NCBI GenBank assembly: GCA_030824515.1 | Contig: JAVBXN010000018.1 | Span: forward strand, 1-64,000 | DNA length: 64,000 nucleotides | Direction of reading: 5' to 3' | DNA from: Pelobacter sp. | GTDB taxonomy: Bacteria > Desulfobacterota > Desulfuromonadia > Geobacterales > Pseudopelobacteraceae | Made by a program: the position numbers and the translations under genes | The notes under the pieces: generated by a model | Seen by the model: the letters and a program-made list of their open reading frames with translations, nothing else | Told to the model about the DNA's origin: nothing | Database searches by the model: none | Part shown: piece by piece, positions 23,148 through 32,162 of the stretch | How the letters are laid out: each line of letters opens with the position of its first letter | Position numbering within the stretch: the first letter of the stretch is position 1

Positions 23148-25517
23148 TTGCCTTACATCCAGCACATTCTGTTGCAAGACTTTGATTATGTCATCGGATG
23201 GTAACGGGCGGCTGAAGAAGAATCCTTGCACCTGACCGCAATTATTCTTCTTCAGGAAATCATACTGGGCCTGGGTCTCAACGCCTTCCGCGATTACGTT
23301 CAGGTTGAGACTGTTGCCCATGGCTATAATGGCGGTGGCAATGGCTGCATCGGTGCCATTGATGCTGACTTCATTTACAAACGACTTGTCTATTTTGAGC
23401 GTATTTACGGAAAACCGTTTCAAGTGGGCCAGGGAGGAATAGCCTGTGCCGAAGTCGTCGATCGAGATGTGGATCCCAAGCGCGGATATCTGAGTCAGAA
23501 TGGAAACCGCAAAATCAGGATTCTGCATGACCACACTTTCGGTTATTTCAAACTCGAGGTGATCCGGTGACATGCCGGTTTCCTTGAGCACCAGGCCCAC
23601 CACCGTCATAAGACTCTGGTGCTGCAGCTGATAACCGGAAAGATTCACCGCAACGCGTATACTGGCAACTCCTTCACGCTGCCATCTCATATTCTGCAGA
23701 CAGGCTTCACGCAGCACCCACTCCCCCAACTGCATAATCAAACCGTTTTCTTCCGCCAACTGTATGAATTCGAGTGGAGAAAGCAGTCCCAGTTCAGGAT
23801 GTTCCCAGCGCACCAACGCCTCGACCGCAACGATCTGTCCTGTCAATACATCGATTTTTGGTTGGTAGTACAACCTGAACTCATCGTGTTCCAGACCCCG
23901 TCTCAGACTGTTTGAAATGACAAAACGCCGGGACGCATTCAGGTCCATCTGTTCGTCATAAAACTGGAAGTTATTTCGCCCCAGCGCTTTTGCATGATAC
24001 ATGGCAACATCCGCTTTTTTCATCATCGACTCGGTATCCTGGTCGTTGTCGGGATACATACAGATACCGATGCTGGTGGTGACAAACAGTTCGTGATCCC
24101 GAAGATTGAACGGCAGCACCAACGATTTCAGAATTTTGTCCGCCAACTGACCGACAGCGTGCTTATCCACGTTTAACAGGAGAATGATGAACTCGTCGCC
24201 ACCAATTCTGGCCACGGTATCCGACTCGCGCAAAGTACGCTTAAGACGCGCGGCTACAAGCCGCAACAGTTCGTCGCCTACGGAATGCCCCAATGTATCG
24301 TTGATTATCTTGAAACGATCCAGGTCCAGGAAAAGCAGTGCAAAATTTTCATGCATGCGGTTGGCAAGAGACTTTGCCTGATGCAAGCGGTCCAACAGAA
24401 GTATTCTGTTTGGAAGTCCGGTAAGTATGTCATGATGCGCCATCACATACAATTCGTTCTGGGCCTTCTTCCGTTCTGTTATGTCACGGCAGACCCCCCA
24501 TACCACAACAGAATCTCCGTCACGATGGCTGGTGGAAAGACTCATCTCAACTTCAACCGGCAATTCTCCCGCTGGTTTGAATGTAACATCAAGGTGCTCC
24601 GGTTGCCCGCCCAGGGCAATGCTCTCAATCAAACTGGCAAGCAACTCCCTGGGATCTCCTTCCACAAGATCGAACAGGGACTGTGCACGTGGATTGTCGA
24701 TCTCGATGTGAAGCAGATCCTGAAACATCTGGTTAGCGTACAATATGCGCCCGTTCGGATTACAGCTGAAGATCAGGTCGTTTGCCGAAGAGATAAAGCT
24801 GAGAAGAGCCTCCTCGCCCTCTTTCACCCTGCGGTTATCCCGGCGGATTGTATCCATCATGAACGCGGCGACAAAAGCGACGGTTGCATTCATGCCGGCA
24901 ACCCAACACCACATAAGCAGCTGAAACAGAAATTCCTTGTGCAGGGATGCGTTTATGAAAGGCATCTCCACATGGGGCAAAATATGGAAACTTTCAACCG
25001 CGAGAAGCGCGCCATAGAATGTTGCGCCCAGCGTGCCGATCAACCACACGTCACGCTTGTCATCAAACAGGAAAGCCGATTCAATGGTAACCAGAAGATA
25101 TACCGGCCAGAACCAGCTGACGACACCGCCGGTAAAATGAATCAGCGTGGTTACAAATATCAGATCAAGAGCGATCTGAATATGAATCAGATATGGAACA
25201 CGCTTGAGATGGGGGCATTTCGAACAGAGCACGGCATTGTAAATTACAACGAAAACCACGGTGAGTGCGAGAAAGCTCGTTTGTTGAATACTAAAACAGA
25301 ACCCGACCGTGCTCAATTTGTAACTAAGCGCCGCAAAAAGCGCATATAGCAGAATCAACAGCAGCATGATCCAGCGGGTACGCGCCACGATTGTTACTCT
25401 GACGCAGGTATCATCAAGACGCTGAGATCCGTAATCATGCAATGGATCACCGGCCGAACGGATAATCCCCGACAATGTATGGACCCATCTGCCGCTGTCA
25501 ATATGCTTTTGATTCAT
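23130..25517 (-). CDS. membrane PAS-GGDEF-EAL protein (cyclic-di-GMP turnover)
   Basis: 795 residues. About five or six membrane segments occupy residues 45-215 (for example WIMLLLILLYALFAALSYKL), then a PAS domain (about 235-350), a GGDEF domain with RIGGDEFIILL and an EAL domain with YQPKIDVLTGQIVAVEALVRW. Both catalytic signatures are intact, so it may make and break c-di-GMP or act as a switch between the two. The membrane part is a putative sensor of a signal that I cannot name. It is a single gene, convergent with the NUDIX gene. Confidence 0.9.
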   Translation of the reverse strand: MNQKHIDSGRWVHTLSGIIRSAGDPLHDYGSQRLDDTCVRVTIVARTRWIMLLLILLYALFAALSYKLSTVGFCFSIQQTSFLALTVVFVVIYNAVLCSKCPHLKRVPYLIHIQIALDLIFVTTLIHFTGGVVSWFWPVYLLVTIESAFLFDDKRDVWLIGTLGATFYGALLAVESFHILPHVEMPFINASLHKEFLFQLLMWCWVAGMNATVAFVAAFMMDTIRRDNRRVKEGEEALLSFISSANDLIFSCNPNGRILYANQMFQDLLHIEIDNPRAQSLFDLVEGDPRELLASLIESIALGGQPEHLDVTFKPAGELPVEVEMSLSTSHRDGDSVVVWGVCRDITERKKAQNELYVMAHHDILTGLPNRILLLDRLHQAKSLANRMHENFALLFLDLDRFKIINDTLGHSVGDELLRLVAARLKRTLRESDTVARIGGDEFIILLLNVDKHAVGQLADKILKSLVLPFNLRDHELFVTTSIGICMYPDNDQDTESMMKKADVAMYHAKALGRNNFQFYDEQMDLNASRRFVISNSLRRGLEHDEFRLYYQPKIDVLTGQIVAVEALVRWEHPELGLLSPLEFIQLAEENGLIMQLGEWVLREACLQNMRWQREGVASIRVAVNLSGYQLQHQSLMTVVGLVLKETGMSPDHLEFEITESVVMQNPDFAVSILTQISALGIHISIDDFGTGYSSLAHLKRFSVNTLKIDKSFVNEVSINGTDAAIATAIIAMGNSLNLNVIAEGVETQAQYDFLKKNNCGQVQGFFFSRPLPSDDIIKVLQQNVLDVRQSTLQV

Positions 25518-25539
25518 TAGCCAGCCAATTCACCCGAAT

Positions 25540-26361
25540 TCATGGTGATATAAAATTTAATGTCGGCACTGAATCTACCAGTCCCATCTCAAAGCACTTC
25601 TGATAGAAGAGTTTCAAGCCAGATATGTTACGTTGATCCAAATGGTAGGATATATTGTTTTGCCAGTACGAAAGCAGATGTTCAGGCTCCATCCAACTCA
25701 ACTCCTCCGTCAGCGCTACGATCCGTTCATAGTGAAGTGCGGCAAGATGCTTCGCCTGAGTCAACTGGCGGGACAATTCGAGCAAACTCTCGTTTTCGGA
25801 TACTTCGATCCGGCATAACCAGAGAGCGAAAACAAATGGCAGTCCGGTCCAGTTACGCCATACTTCACCGAGATCATAAACCTTCACATCCGGCTCATGA
25901 ATTGACGCCCTCAGAGCGGCATCACCGATGAGAAGAAGTGCCGGGGCGGCCGATAATGCATCTGTTATTTCCCAGGCACTTACCTCATACTCACAATCAC
26001 AACAATAATGCTGTTTCATAAGTATCTTCAGAAGATTGACAGATGTTGCAGATTCAGAGCTGAGCAATATCTTCCGTCCATTGAGGTCCTCGACCGGAAC
26101 ACGGGAGAACAGCAGAACGCTGGCAACCGCACCATCGCTGGAGATTGAAAGGTCCGGCAGGATACGATAACGCTCGGAGTGTATGGCATACTCTATCGAA
26201 GAGGAAGGACAGACATCAATCCTGCCGTTTGCCAGAAGGGCATTAAGCGCGGCAGGCACTCCTGAAACGAACTCATAATCGTCACAGGGAAACTGTTCCC
26301 TGAGCAGATGGAACAGTGGCGTACAGTTAGCGTATTCTATCTGGCCGATTCGCAGCATCAT
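25540..26361 (-). CDS. mqnA: chorismate dehydratase MqnA (futalosine menaquinone pathway)
   Basis: 273 residues in the periplasmic-binding-protein-like fold of MqnA. The motif SGVPAALNALLANGRIDVCPSSSIEYA is characteristic; MqnA dehydrates chorismate to 3-[(1-carboxyvinyl)oxy]benzoate at the entry of the futalosine route to menaquinone, which Geobacter uses for respiration. MqnA and MqnD are paralogs, and this one fits MqnA by length and by the SS-x-EY block. The start overlaps the stop of the TolC-like gene by four bases (ATGA), so they are co-translated. The link between the two functions is not obvious. Confidence 0.85.
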   Translation of the reverse strand: MMLRIGQIEYANCTPLFHLLREQFPCDDYEFVSGVPAALNALLANGRIDVCPSSSIEYAIHSERYRILPDLSISSDGAVASVLLFSRVPVEDLNGRKILLSSESATSVNLLKILMKQHYCCDCEYEVSAWEITDALSAAPALLLIGDAALRASIHEPDVKVYDLGEVWRNWTGLPFVFALWLCRIEVSENESLLELSRQLTQAKHLAALHYERIVALTEELSWMEPEHLLSYWQNNISYHLDQRNISGLKLFYQKCFEMGLVDSVPTLNFISP

Positions 26362-27851
26362 CGGGTCGCGGTATAAAGTTTGTCGGCGTCACCCTCAACG
26401 ACACGAATGCCCTCGCGCTCAAGCAGTTCGCCAGTAACCTGCCAATAACGGGTCAACGCATTGGCGTACCCCACCACCGCCTTGATCTGGTTGCTTTTTG
26501 AAACCGCCAGATCATTCTCCACGTCCAGCACTTCCTTGGTGGTTGCGAGTCCGACCTCGTTTTTTCGGATGAAAGCGCGCAACCTCTCCTCGGCAAAGGC
26601 TCGCCCACGGTCCGTCACTTCAATTTGCTTGAATCCGGTTGCGATCCCGCGAATCGCCGCTCTTACTTCATTGGCGGCGCTCTCTTCAAGACTGCGTATC
26701 TGTAGTGCGGTCTGTTCGGTTTTAAGCCTGCTCTTGCGATAGTCGTTTTCGGCGGCCCTGTTACCCAGGGGATAGACAAAATTCAGTCCGATACTCCATA
26801 CCGGATAATCAAAAGTGACAACCTTATCCATGTTGCCATGGTAAGTACTATCATTGCCGGTCAAGGATGCGGATGCGGTCAAGGCCAGATCAGGGCGGGT
26901 CTTTGCGCTGAAAACACGGGTCTGCAACTCGGCGATTTCCAGATTGCGTTTCTGTTCGCGAATATCCGGCCGCTCCAGAGCCATGCTGATGGCGTCACTC
27001 TCGACGGTATTGAAGAGTTCGCGTGGAGGAGGATCGACGATGCGCAACTCCGCATTTTTATCCTCGACCTGCAGCAGCAACCTTAAAAAATCGATTTGGT
27101 TTTTGACGGCCAGTTCCGCATCGATTAGCTCCTTTTCCCTGGTAACGCTACCGAATTCCGCATTGAGAATTTCCATCGCAGGCAAAATACCAGCCTTGAC
27201 CCTGGCCTTGGTATCCGAAAGAATCTTGCGAGCCAACTCCAGGGAGACCTTCTTTACATCACGTTCCTCCAGCAAACTGTGCAGTCTGAAATATTCCGTT
27301 CGAACCTGCACAACTGTTGACAGCAGTTTGGCGTTGAAGCGTTCCAGAGATGCAAATTTGGATAGCCTGGACACGTTGATGGCAATTTCGGTGGCATCGC
27401 GTCCGGCATTTTTAAGAAGCGGCTGACTGATGCTGGCTCCCAGTCCGGTTTGCCAATAGTTCGGCATGGACTGGGATGAATTGCTGCCGGTATAGCTGTT
27501 ATTGAAATTGATCGATGCGCTGGCGCCGGTCCACAACAGACGACTGAGGGAAGAATTAACCAGAAAAGACTGGGATTCTGTGGTTTTGCCGGAGGTGATC
27601 GATCCTACTGGAGAGATGGTCGCGTCGGTGTATTCGGTCAATAATGACAACTGCGGGTCATAGATCGAACGATTACGGTTAATTTCCGCCTCGAACTGGG
27701 CCGGGTTATAGAGTTCAGCCCGCACATCAAGGTTTTTTTCAACCGCCATGCGGATTGATTCTTTCAGGGTCAGCGGAAATTGTTCAGCTGAGACATGTTT
27801 CGCAACGGGAGAAATCAATATCAATGCAAACAACAGGAGCGACGGGCGCAC
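26358..27851 (-). CDS. TolC-family outer membrane efflux protein
   Basis: 497 residues. A signal peptide (LLLFALILISPVAKHVSAEQ) is followed by two long alpha-helical repeats of the outer membrane factor family (e.g. ESIRMAVEKNLDVRAELYNPAQ and the mirrored ALERPDIREQKRNLEIAELQT). TolC proteins form the trimeric exit duct of type I secretion or RND efflux pumps. No inner membrane or adaptor partner is adjacent. A GTG start with an AAGGA site is used; it is followed by mqnA with a 4-base overlap. Confidence 0.88.
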   Translation of the reverse strand: MRPSLLLFALILISPVAKHVSAEQFPLTLKESIRMAVEKNLDVRAELYNPAQFEAEINRNRSIYDPQLSLLTEYTDATISPVGSITSGKTTESQSFLVNSSLSRLLWTGASASINFNNSYTGSNSSQSMPNYWQTGLGASISQPLLKNAGRDATEIAINVSRLSKFASLERFNAKLLSTVVQVRTEYFRLHSLLEERDVKKVSLELARKILSDTKARVKAGILPAMEILNAEFGSVTREKELIDAELAVKNQIDFLRLLLQVEDKNAELRIVDPPPRELFNTVESDAISMALERPDIREQKRNLEIAELQTRVFSAKTRPDLALTASASLTGNDSTYHGNMDKVVTFDYPVWSIGLNFVYPLGNRAAENDYRKSRLKTEQTALQIRSLEESAANEVRAAIRGIATGFKQIEVTDRGRAFAEERLRAFIRKNEVGLATTKEVLDVENDLAVSKSNQIKAVVGYANALTRYWQVTGELLEREGIRVVEGDADKLYTATR

Positions 27852-27868
27852 GTTGGAGTCCTTTCAAT

Positions 27869-27900
27869 AAAACAGGGCGAGATATGACCTCATCTCGCCC
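27869..27900 (-). terminator. intrinsic terminator after gcvH2
   Basis: GGGCGAGAT and ATCTCGCCC form a 9-bp stem (27875-27883 and 27892-27900), with TGTTTTATT following on the minus strand. It closes the accB-accC-gcvH2 unit before the TolC gene. Confidence 0.8.
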
Positions 27901-27924
27901 TTATAGCACAGTTTATGTAATAAC

Positions 27925-28311
27925 TTAATCCCTGTTTTCTATATAGTCGGCATAATCGTCGGCCGACATCAGACTTTTAAGTTCATCCGGGTCATCAAGT
28001 GAAATTTCAACCAACCAACCACCGTCATAGGGATCATCGTTGACCAGATCCGGATTATCAAGTACTTCATGGTTTACGCTCTGGACGGTACCACTGAATG
28101 GGGCGTAAATTTCAGCCACGGTCTTACGCGCTTCAATCGAGCCTACCGAGTCGTCCTGCTCTACCTCGTCCCCTTCATCGGGAAGCTCCACACCATTGAC
28201 CAGACCAAGCTCTTCCTGGGCAAAGTCAGTGATGCCTATTACCGCGGTGGCACGTTCAATTCTGACCCAGACATGTTCCTTAGAGTATTTCAGTTCTTCC
28301 GGAAAGTCCAT
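27925..28311 (-). CDS. GcvH-like lipoyl carrier protein (second copy)
   Basis: 128 residues with the H-protein fold and N-terminus KYSKEHVWVRI. The lipoylation lysine is K63 in SIEARKTVAEIYAPFSGTV; the usual ESVKA is replaced by EARKT. It is located directly downstream of accC (6-base gap) and not with the other gcv genes. A carrier for another lipoate-linked enzyme or for lipoyl relay is possible; GcvH-like proteins in acyl-carrier contexts have been proposed in several bacteria. The role here is not known. Confidence 0.85.
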   Translation of the reverse strand: MDFPEELKYSKEHVWVRIERATAVIGITDFAQEELGLVNGVELPDEGDEVEQDDSVGSIEARKTVAEIYAPFSGTVQSVNHEVLDNPDLVNDDPYDGGWLVEISLDDPDELKSLMSADDYADYIENRD

Positions 28312-28316
28312 GATAG

Positions 28317-29657
28317 CTACTCCAGTACGATGCGCTCAAGGAAAGAGGTGTCGATGTTTCCTTCAATGAAATCTTTGTTGGCCATAATCCGTTTGTGAAA
28401 GAAAATAGTGGTTTTGATACCTTCGATCAAATATTCATCCAGTGCTCGCGCCATGCGTTTGATGGCCTCATCGCGGGTATCGGCGTGGACAATCAACTTA
28501 CCGATCAATGAATCGTAGTGCGGCACAACCGTGTACTGGTCGTAGACAAATGAATCAACCCGGACACCAAGGCCTCCCGGCGGGTGATAAGCGGTAATCT
28601 TGCCCGGACATGGGGTGAACTTGAAGGGATCCTCTGCATTGATGCGACATTCGATGGAATGACCCCGGATCTGGATATCCTCCTGCTTGTAGCGCAAGGG
28701 GATTCCGGCGGCCGAGCGGATCTGTTCACGAACTATATCAACCCCGGTTACCATTTCGGTTACCGGATGTTCAACTTGGACACGGGTATTCATCTCCATG
28801 AAATAGAACTGGTTATTTTTGTCAACAAGAAATTCGATGGTTCCGACACTGTTGTAACCGACAGCAGCAGCGGCCTTGACCGCCGCGTCACCCATTGCCT
28901 TGCGGATTTCAGGTGTGACAACGGTAGAAGGCGCCTCTTCGATCAGCTTCTGATGACGACGCTGAATGGAACAGTCACGCTCACCCAGGTGGATCACGTT
29001 GCCATGTTTGTCAGCCAGAATCTGGATTTCAACATGGCGAGGCTGCTCGCAATACTTCTCGATATACACTTCTGGATTGCCGAAACCGGCCTGGGCTTCG
29101 GCCCGGGCGGTTGCAAAGGCATTAGGCAACGTAGCCTGGGAATGGACTATTTTCATGCCGCGACCGCCGCCACCCGCCGTGGCCTTGATGATCACCGGAA
29201 ATCCTATCTCCTTGGCAATCTTGACCGCCTCGTCAACCGAATGCACACCTTCCTTGGTGCCGGGCAGAATGGGGACGCCCTGCTTGATAACCGCCTGGCG
29301 GGCACTGATCTTGTCGCCCATGATCCGCATGCTCTCAGCGGTTGGCCCGATAAAGGTGATGCCGCATTTTTCACACACTTCGGCGAAATTGGCATTCTCG
29401 GAGAGGAAACCATAGCCGGGATGAATCGCTTCGGCATCGGTCAGCTCAGCTGCACTGATGATGGCGTTGATGTTGAGATAACTCTTTGCGCTTGGGGCCG
29501 GTCCGATACAGACGCTTTCATCGGCCAGCTTGACATGCAGCGAATTCACGTCCGGCTGTGAATAGACGGCAACCGTCTTGATGCCCAGCTCTTTACAGGC
29601 GCGAATGACCCTGACGGCAATTTCTCCGCGATTTGCAATAAGGACTTTATGGAACAT
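28317..29657 (-). CDS. accC: acetyl-CoA carboxylase, biotin carboxylase subunit
   Basis: 446 residues, the standard length. It has the ATP-grasp fold with [18 protein letters not shown]-type start ([14 protein letters not shown]), the glycine-rich ATP loop [14 protein letters not shown] and [16 protein letters not shown], which includes the catalytic residues. It carboxylates biotin on AccB using ATP and bicarbonate, the first half-reaction of malonyl-CoA synthesis. accB lies 33 bases upstream, and gcvH2 follows 5 bases downstream, so this is one operon. The carboxyltransferase subunits are elsewhere. Confidence 0.95.
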   Translation of the reverse strand: MFHKVLIANRGEIAVRVIRACKELGIKTVAVYSQPDVNSLHVKLADESVCIGPAPSAKSYLNINAIISAAELTDAEAIHPGYGFLSENANFAEVCEKCGITFIGPTAESMRIMGDKISARQAVIKQGVPILPGTKEGVHSVDEAVKIAKEIGFPVIIKATAGGGGRGMKIVHSQATLPNAFATARAEAQAGFGNPEVYIEKYCEQPRHVEIQILADKHGNVIHLGERDCSIQRRHQKLIEEAPSTVVTPEIRKAMGDAAVKAAAAVGYNSVGTIEFLVDKNNQFYFMEMNTRVQVEHPVTEMVTGVDIVREQIRSAAGIPLRYKQEDIQIRGHSIECRINAEDPFKFTPCPGKITAYHPPGGLGVRVDSFVYDQYTVVPHYDSLIGKLIVHADTRDEAIKRMARALDEYLIEGIKTTIFFHKRIMANKDFIEGNIDTSFLERIVLE

Positions 29658-29690
29658 GAAGGCAAACCCCTCTTAGATGTGGAAGTGAAA

Positions 29691-30164
29691 TTAAAGTTTC
29701 TGGATCACGAACAGCGGATCGCCGAATTCTACTGCCTGTGCGTTTTCCTTGCAGATCTTTACAATCTTGCACTTGCACTCGGCCTCGATTTCATTCATCA
29801 GCTTCATTGCCTCTACGATACAGAGTACCTGACCCTGCTCAACCACCTGTCCGACCTCGACATAAGGCGCGGCGTCTGGAGCTGGCGCACGGTAGAAAGT
29901 ACCGACAATGGGGGAGTTAAGAGTATCACCGGCTTCCACGGCTGCGGCTGGCGCCGGAACGGCCGGTGCAGCGGCGGCTGGGGCTGGAGCAGCTGCGTAC
30001 TGGGGAGCTGCGTAGGACTGCATGACCGGTGAGCCCATCTGGATATATTCCGGTTTATGCCCACGCTTGATAACGATCTTCTCATCGGAGTTGTCCATCT
30101 CAAACTCGGTGATGTCAGACTCGGTCACCGTCTTTATCAACAACTTCAGATCCTTGATATCCAT
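29691..30164 (-). CDS. accB: acetyl-CoA carboxylase biotin carboxyl carrier protein
   Basis: 157 residues. The biotin lysine is K121 in IVEAMKLMNEIEA. An Ala/Pro-rich linker (about 50-76, with APAPAAAAPAVPAPAAA) joins the N-terminal part to the biotinyl domain. It carries the carboxyl group from AccC to the carboxyltransferase. The ATG follows AAAGGAGAGA. It is the first gene of the accB-accC-gcvH2 group, with the peptidase gene 56 bases upstream on the same strand. Confidence 0.95.
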   Translation of the reverse strand: MDIKDLKLLIKTVTESDITEFEMDNSDEKIVIKRGHKPEYIQMGSPVMQSYAAPQYAAAPAPAAAAPAVPAPAAAVEAGDTLNSPIVGTFYRAPAPDAAPYVEVGQVVEQGQVLCIVEAMKLMNEIEAECKCKIVKICKENAQAVEFGDPLFVIQKL

Positions 30165-30220
30165 CTTCTGTCTCTCCTTTAATTAACTCAGATGTAATGC
30201 TACTTTTTGATGTCGGTATG

Positions 30221-31288
30221 CTAAAGTACCAGCAATTGTTTGTCGGCACAGGTCAAAATACGATAGCCGTCAGCTGTTACCACCAGCGTATCTTCAATCC
30301 TTACCCCTCCGAAACCCGGAATGTAAATCCCCGGCTCTATCGTGATCACCATGCCCTCTTTCAGGATGGCATCACTGCGTGGCGACAATGTCGGCATCTC
30401 GTGGATTTCAAGCCCGACGCCATGTCCCAGGCCATGTCCGAAATACTCACCGTAGCCGCGTTCACCAATATAATCACGGGCAACCGCGTCCAGTTCCCTG
30501 CAGCCAAGACCGGGCCTGACCTGCTCTATCGCAAGGTCATGGGCAGCCTTTACTATTGCATGTATCTCGCGTTCTCGTGGACCTGGTTCACCACAGGCGA
30601 TCGTTACGGTCTCGTCGGAATGATAGGCATCCTTGAGAGCACCAAAATCAATCGTCACCAGCTCACCGGACTGTATCGCCTTGTCGCTGGCCCTGCCATG
30701 CGGCATCGCCCCCCGAACGCCCGAAGCAACGATGAAATCAAACGCTCGTCCATCCGCTCCGCGTCGTCTCATCTCGAATTCCAGTTCCAGCGCAATCTCG
30801 GACTCGAGCACGCCGGGCTTTATCAGGCTAAGCACCGATTTCAGCGACTTCGAAGCGAGAATGGCTACTGAAGAGAGCAGCTCGATTTCCGAAGCATCCT
30901 TGCAGATCCGGACATTGTCCAGAACCGACCCGAGTTCAACCAGTTCAATACCGGAAAACACACCTACGAGCTTGCGAAAGGCCGTGACAGACGTGTGTGA
31001 CGCCTCGAAACCGATCCGCCTGAACCCGTTTTCCACCGCCAGCGCGTAGAGGGTTTCAAGGCGGAGTGCACATTCCCTGACATCAGCCCCCTGCACCTCG
31101 GCTCGAGCCTGAGCGGTATAACGGGAATCGCACAGAAACCATACAGCGCTCCGGGAGATCAGCAATGCGCCCTCGGTGCCGCTGAAACCGCACAGATAAC
31201 GAATATTCCTGATATCCGTGATAAGCACCGCGTCAAGCGCATATTCTTCAAAGAATGGATCCAGACTTGAGCGCCTGCTTTTTAGCAT
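30221..31288 (-). CDS. Xaa-Pro peptidase (M24 family)
   Basis: 355 residues with an N-terminal creatinase-like domain (about 1-130) and a pita-bread domain. The five metal ligands are spread over TIDFGALKDAYHSDETVT (two Asp), the His in FGHGLGHGVGLEIHE and the Glu residues of TIEPGIY and RIEDT. It hydrolyses dipeptides or peptides with proline in the second position; aminopeptidase P-type versus prolidase-type cannot be decided from length alone. It follows the aroQ terminator region (31329-31348) and precedes accB. Confidence 0.9.
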   Translation of the reverse strand: MLKSRRSSLDPFFEEYALDAVLITDIRNIRYLCGFSGTEGALLISRSAVWFLCDSRYTAQARAEVQGADVRECALRLETLYALAVENGFRRIGFEASHTSVTAFRKLVGVFSGIELVELGSVLDNVRICKDASEIELLSSVAILASKSLKSVLSLIKPGVLESEIALELEFEMRRRGADGRAFDFIVASGVRGAMPHGRASDKAIQSGELVTIDFGALKDAYHSDETVTIACGEPGPREREIHAIVKAAHDLAIEQVRPGLGCRELDAVARDYIGERGYGEYFGHGLGHGVGLEIHEMPTLSPRSDAILKEGMVITIEPGIYIPGFGGVRIEDTLVVTADGYRILTCADKQLLVL

Positions 31289-31328
31289 AAATGAAACCCT
31301 GACTACAAACTGTTTTTAGCTGAAAGGC

Positions 31329-31348
31329 AAAAAAGCCGTTCTCACGGC
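31329..31348 (-). terminator. intrinsic terminator after aroQ
   Basis: GCCGT-GAGA-ACGGC followed by TTTTTT on the minus strand, only 9 bases after the aroQ stop. It probably ends the aroC-to-aroQ transcript, so that pepP-accBC-gcvH2 needs its own promoter. Confidence 0.8.
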
Positions 31349-31356
31349 GAATTCAA

Positions 31357-31797
31357 TCAGTCAGTTTTTTTAATGTGATTAAATAATGCCCGTAATCCAA
31401 GCAGATAGCTGTCACTGCCGAATCCGCATATCTGACCTATCGCAACCGGTGCGATCATGCTTGAATGCCGAAACGATTCACGACGATGGATGTTGGAGAG
31501 GTGTACTTCCACGCAGGGCAGTCCCACCGCGGACAGAGCGTCACGAATCGCAATGCTTGTGTGGGTGTATGCAGCCGGATTGATAAGGATTCCGTCACAA
31601 CCCGAAACCGCCCCCTGAATGGCAGTTACCAGCTCCCCTTCGATGTTCGACTGGTAAAACGAGATGCTGCATCCCAGCTCATCCGCGAGTTTATGCAGCG
31701 AACTATTGATATCATCCAGGGTCCGGGTACCGTAGACCTGTGGTTCCCGTTTTCCAAGCATGTTCAGGTTAGGACCGTGCAGAACCAGTAAATTCAT
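31357..31797 (-). CDS. aroQ: 3-dehydroquinate dehydratase, type II
   Basis: 146 residues. The N-terminal [18 protein letters not shown] is the hallmark of type II dehydroquinase, with the catalytic Tyr in QVYGTRTL and the [19 protein letters not shown] segment. It converts 3-dehydroquinate to 3-dehydroshikimate, the third step of the shikimate pathway. It follows the roadblock gene with only 2 bases between, so it is part of the aroC-K-B-TPR-roadblock-aroQ transcript. AroB, which makes its substrate, is in the same unit. Confidence 0.95.
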   Translation of the reverse strand: MNLLVLHGPNLNMLGKREPQVYGTRTLDDINSSLHKLADELGCSISFYQSNIEGELVTAIQGAVSGCDGILINPAAYTHTSIAIRDALSAVGLPCVEVHLSNIHRRESFRHSSMIAPVAIGQICGFGSDSYLLGLRALFNHIKKTD

Positions 31798-31799
31798 GA

Positions 31800-32162
31800 C
31801 TATGACAGCTCCCTGGCCAGTTCGTATGATTTGAGTTTCAGCATGTAACGTCCCTTGCCGAAGTTTCCATCGTGCTTCATGATCAAGGCAGCAAAGAGAT
31901 CGTCATTAAGAACCCTGACAATAACCCGTGTCTGAGTAGTGGATATGGCCACCTCTTCGAGTTCACCGACCTTGATGACATCGACGGCGCGCTTGATCTC
32001 CTTGAGTACCGATGCATACTCAACCGAGAGCAGCTGCATATCAAACTCAGACTGTTCCAAGGAGACCTCATCAATTGGAATACCGTCATACGCCATTATC
32101 ACTACTGACAGGGCCCCGTCCACGGAGTCTAAAATGGCGTTCAGCGTACTTTTCAGCGGCAT
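31800..32162 (-). CDS. roadblock/LC7 domain protein
   Basis: 120 residues. The fold is roadblock/LC7: [21 protein letters not shown] followed by a long helix and a beta-strand pair ([24 protein letters not shown]). Such proteins bind small GTPases and control their activity (MglB type). No mglA-like GTPase gene is adjacent. The start at 32162 follows AGGAGG; the longer reading adds 10 residues. It overlaps the TPR gene end by 10 bases, so the two probably act together. Confidence 0.85.
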   Translation of the reverse strand: MPLKSTLNAILDSVDGALSVVIMAYDGIPIDEVSLEQSEFDMQLLSVEYASVLKEIKRAVDVIKVGELEEVAISTTQTRVIVRVLNDDLFAALIMKHDGNFGKGRYMLKLKSYELARELS

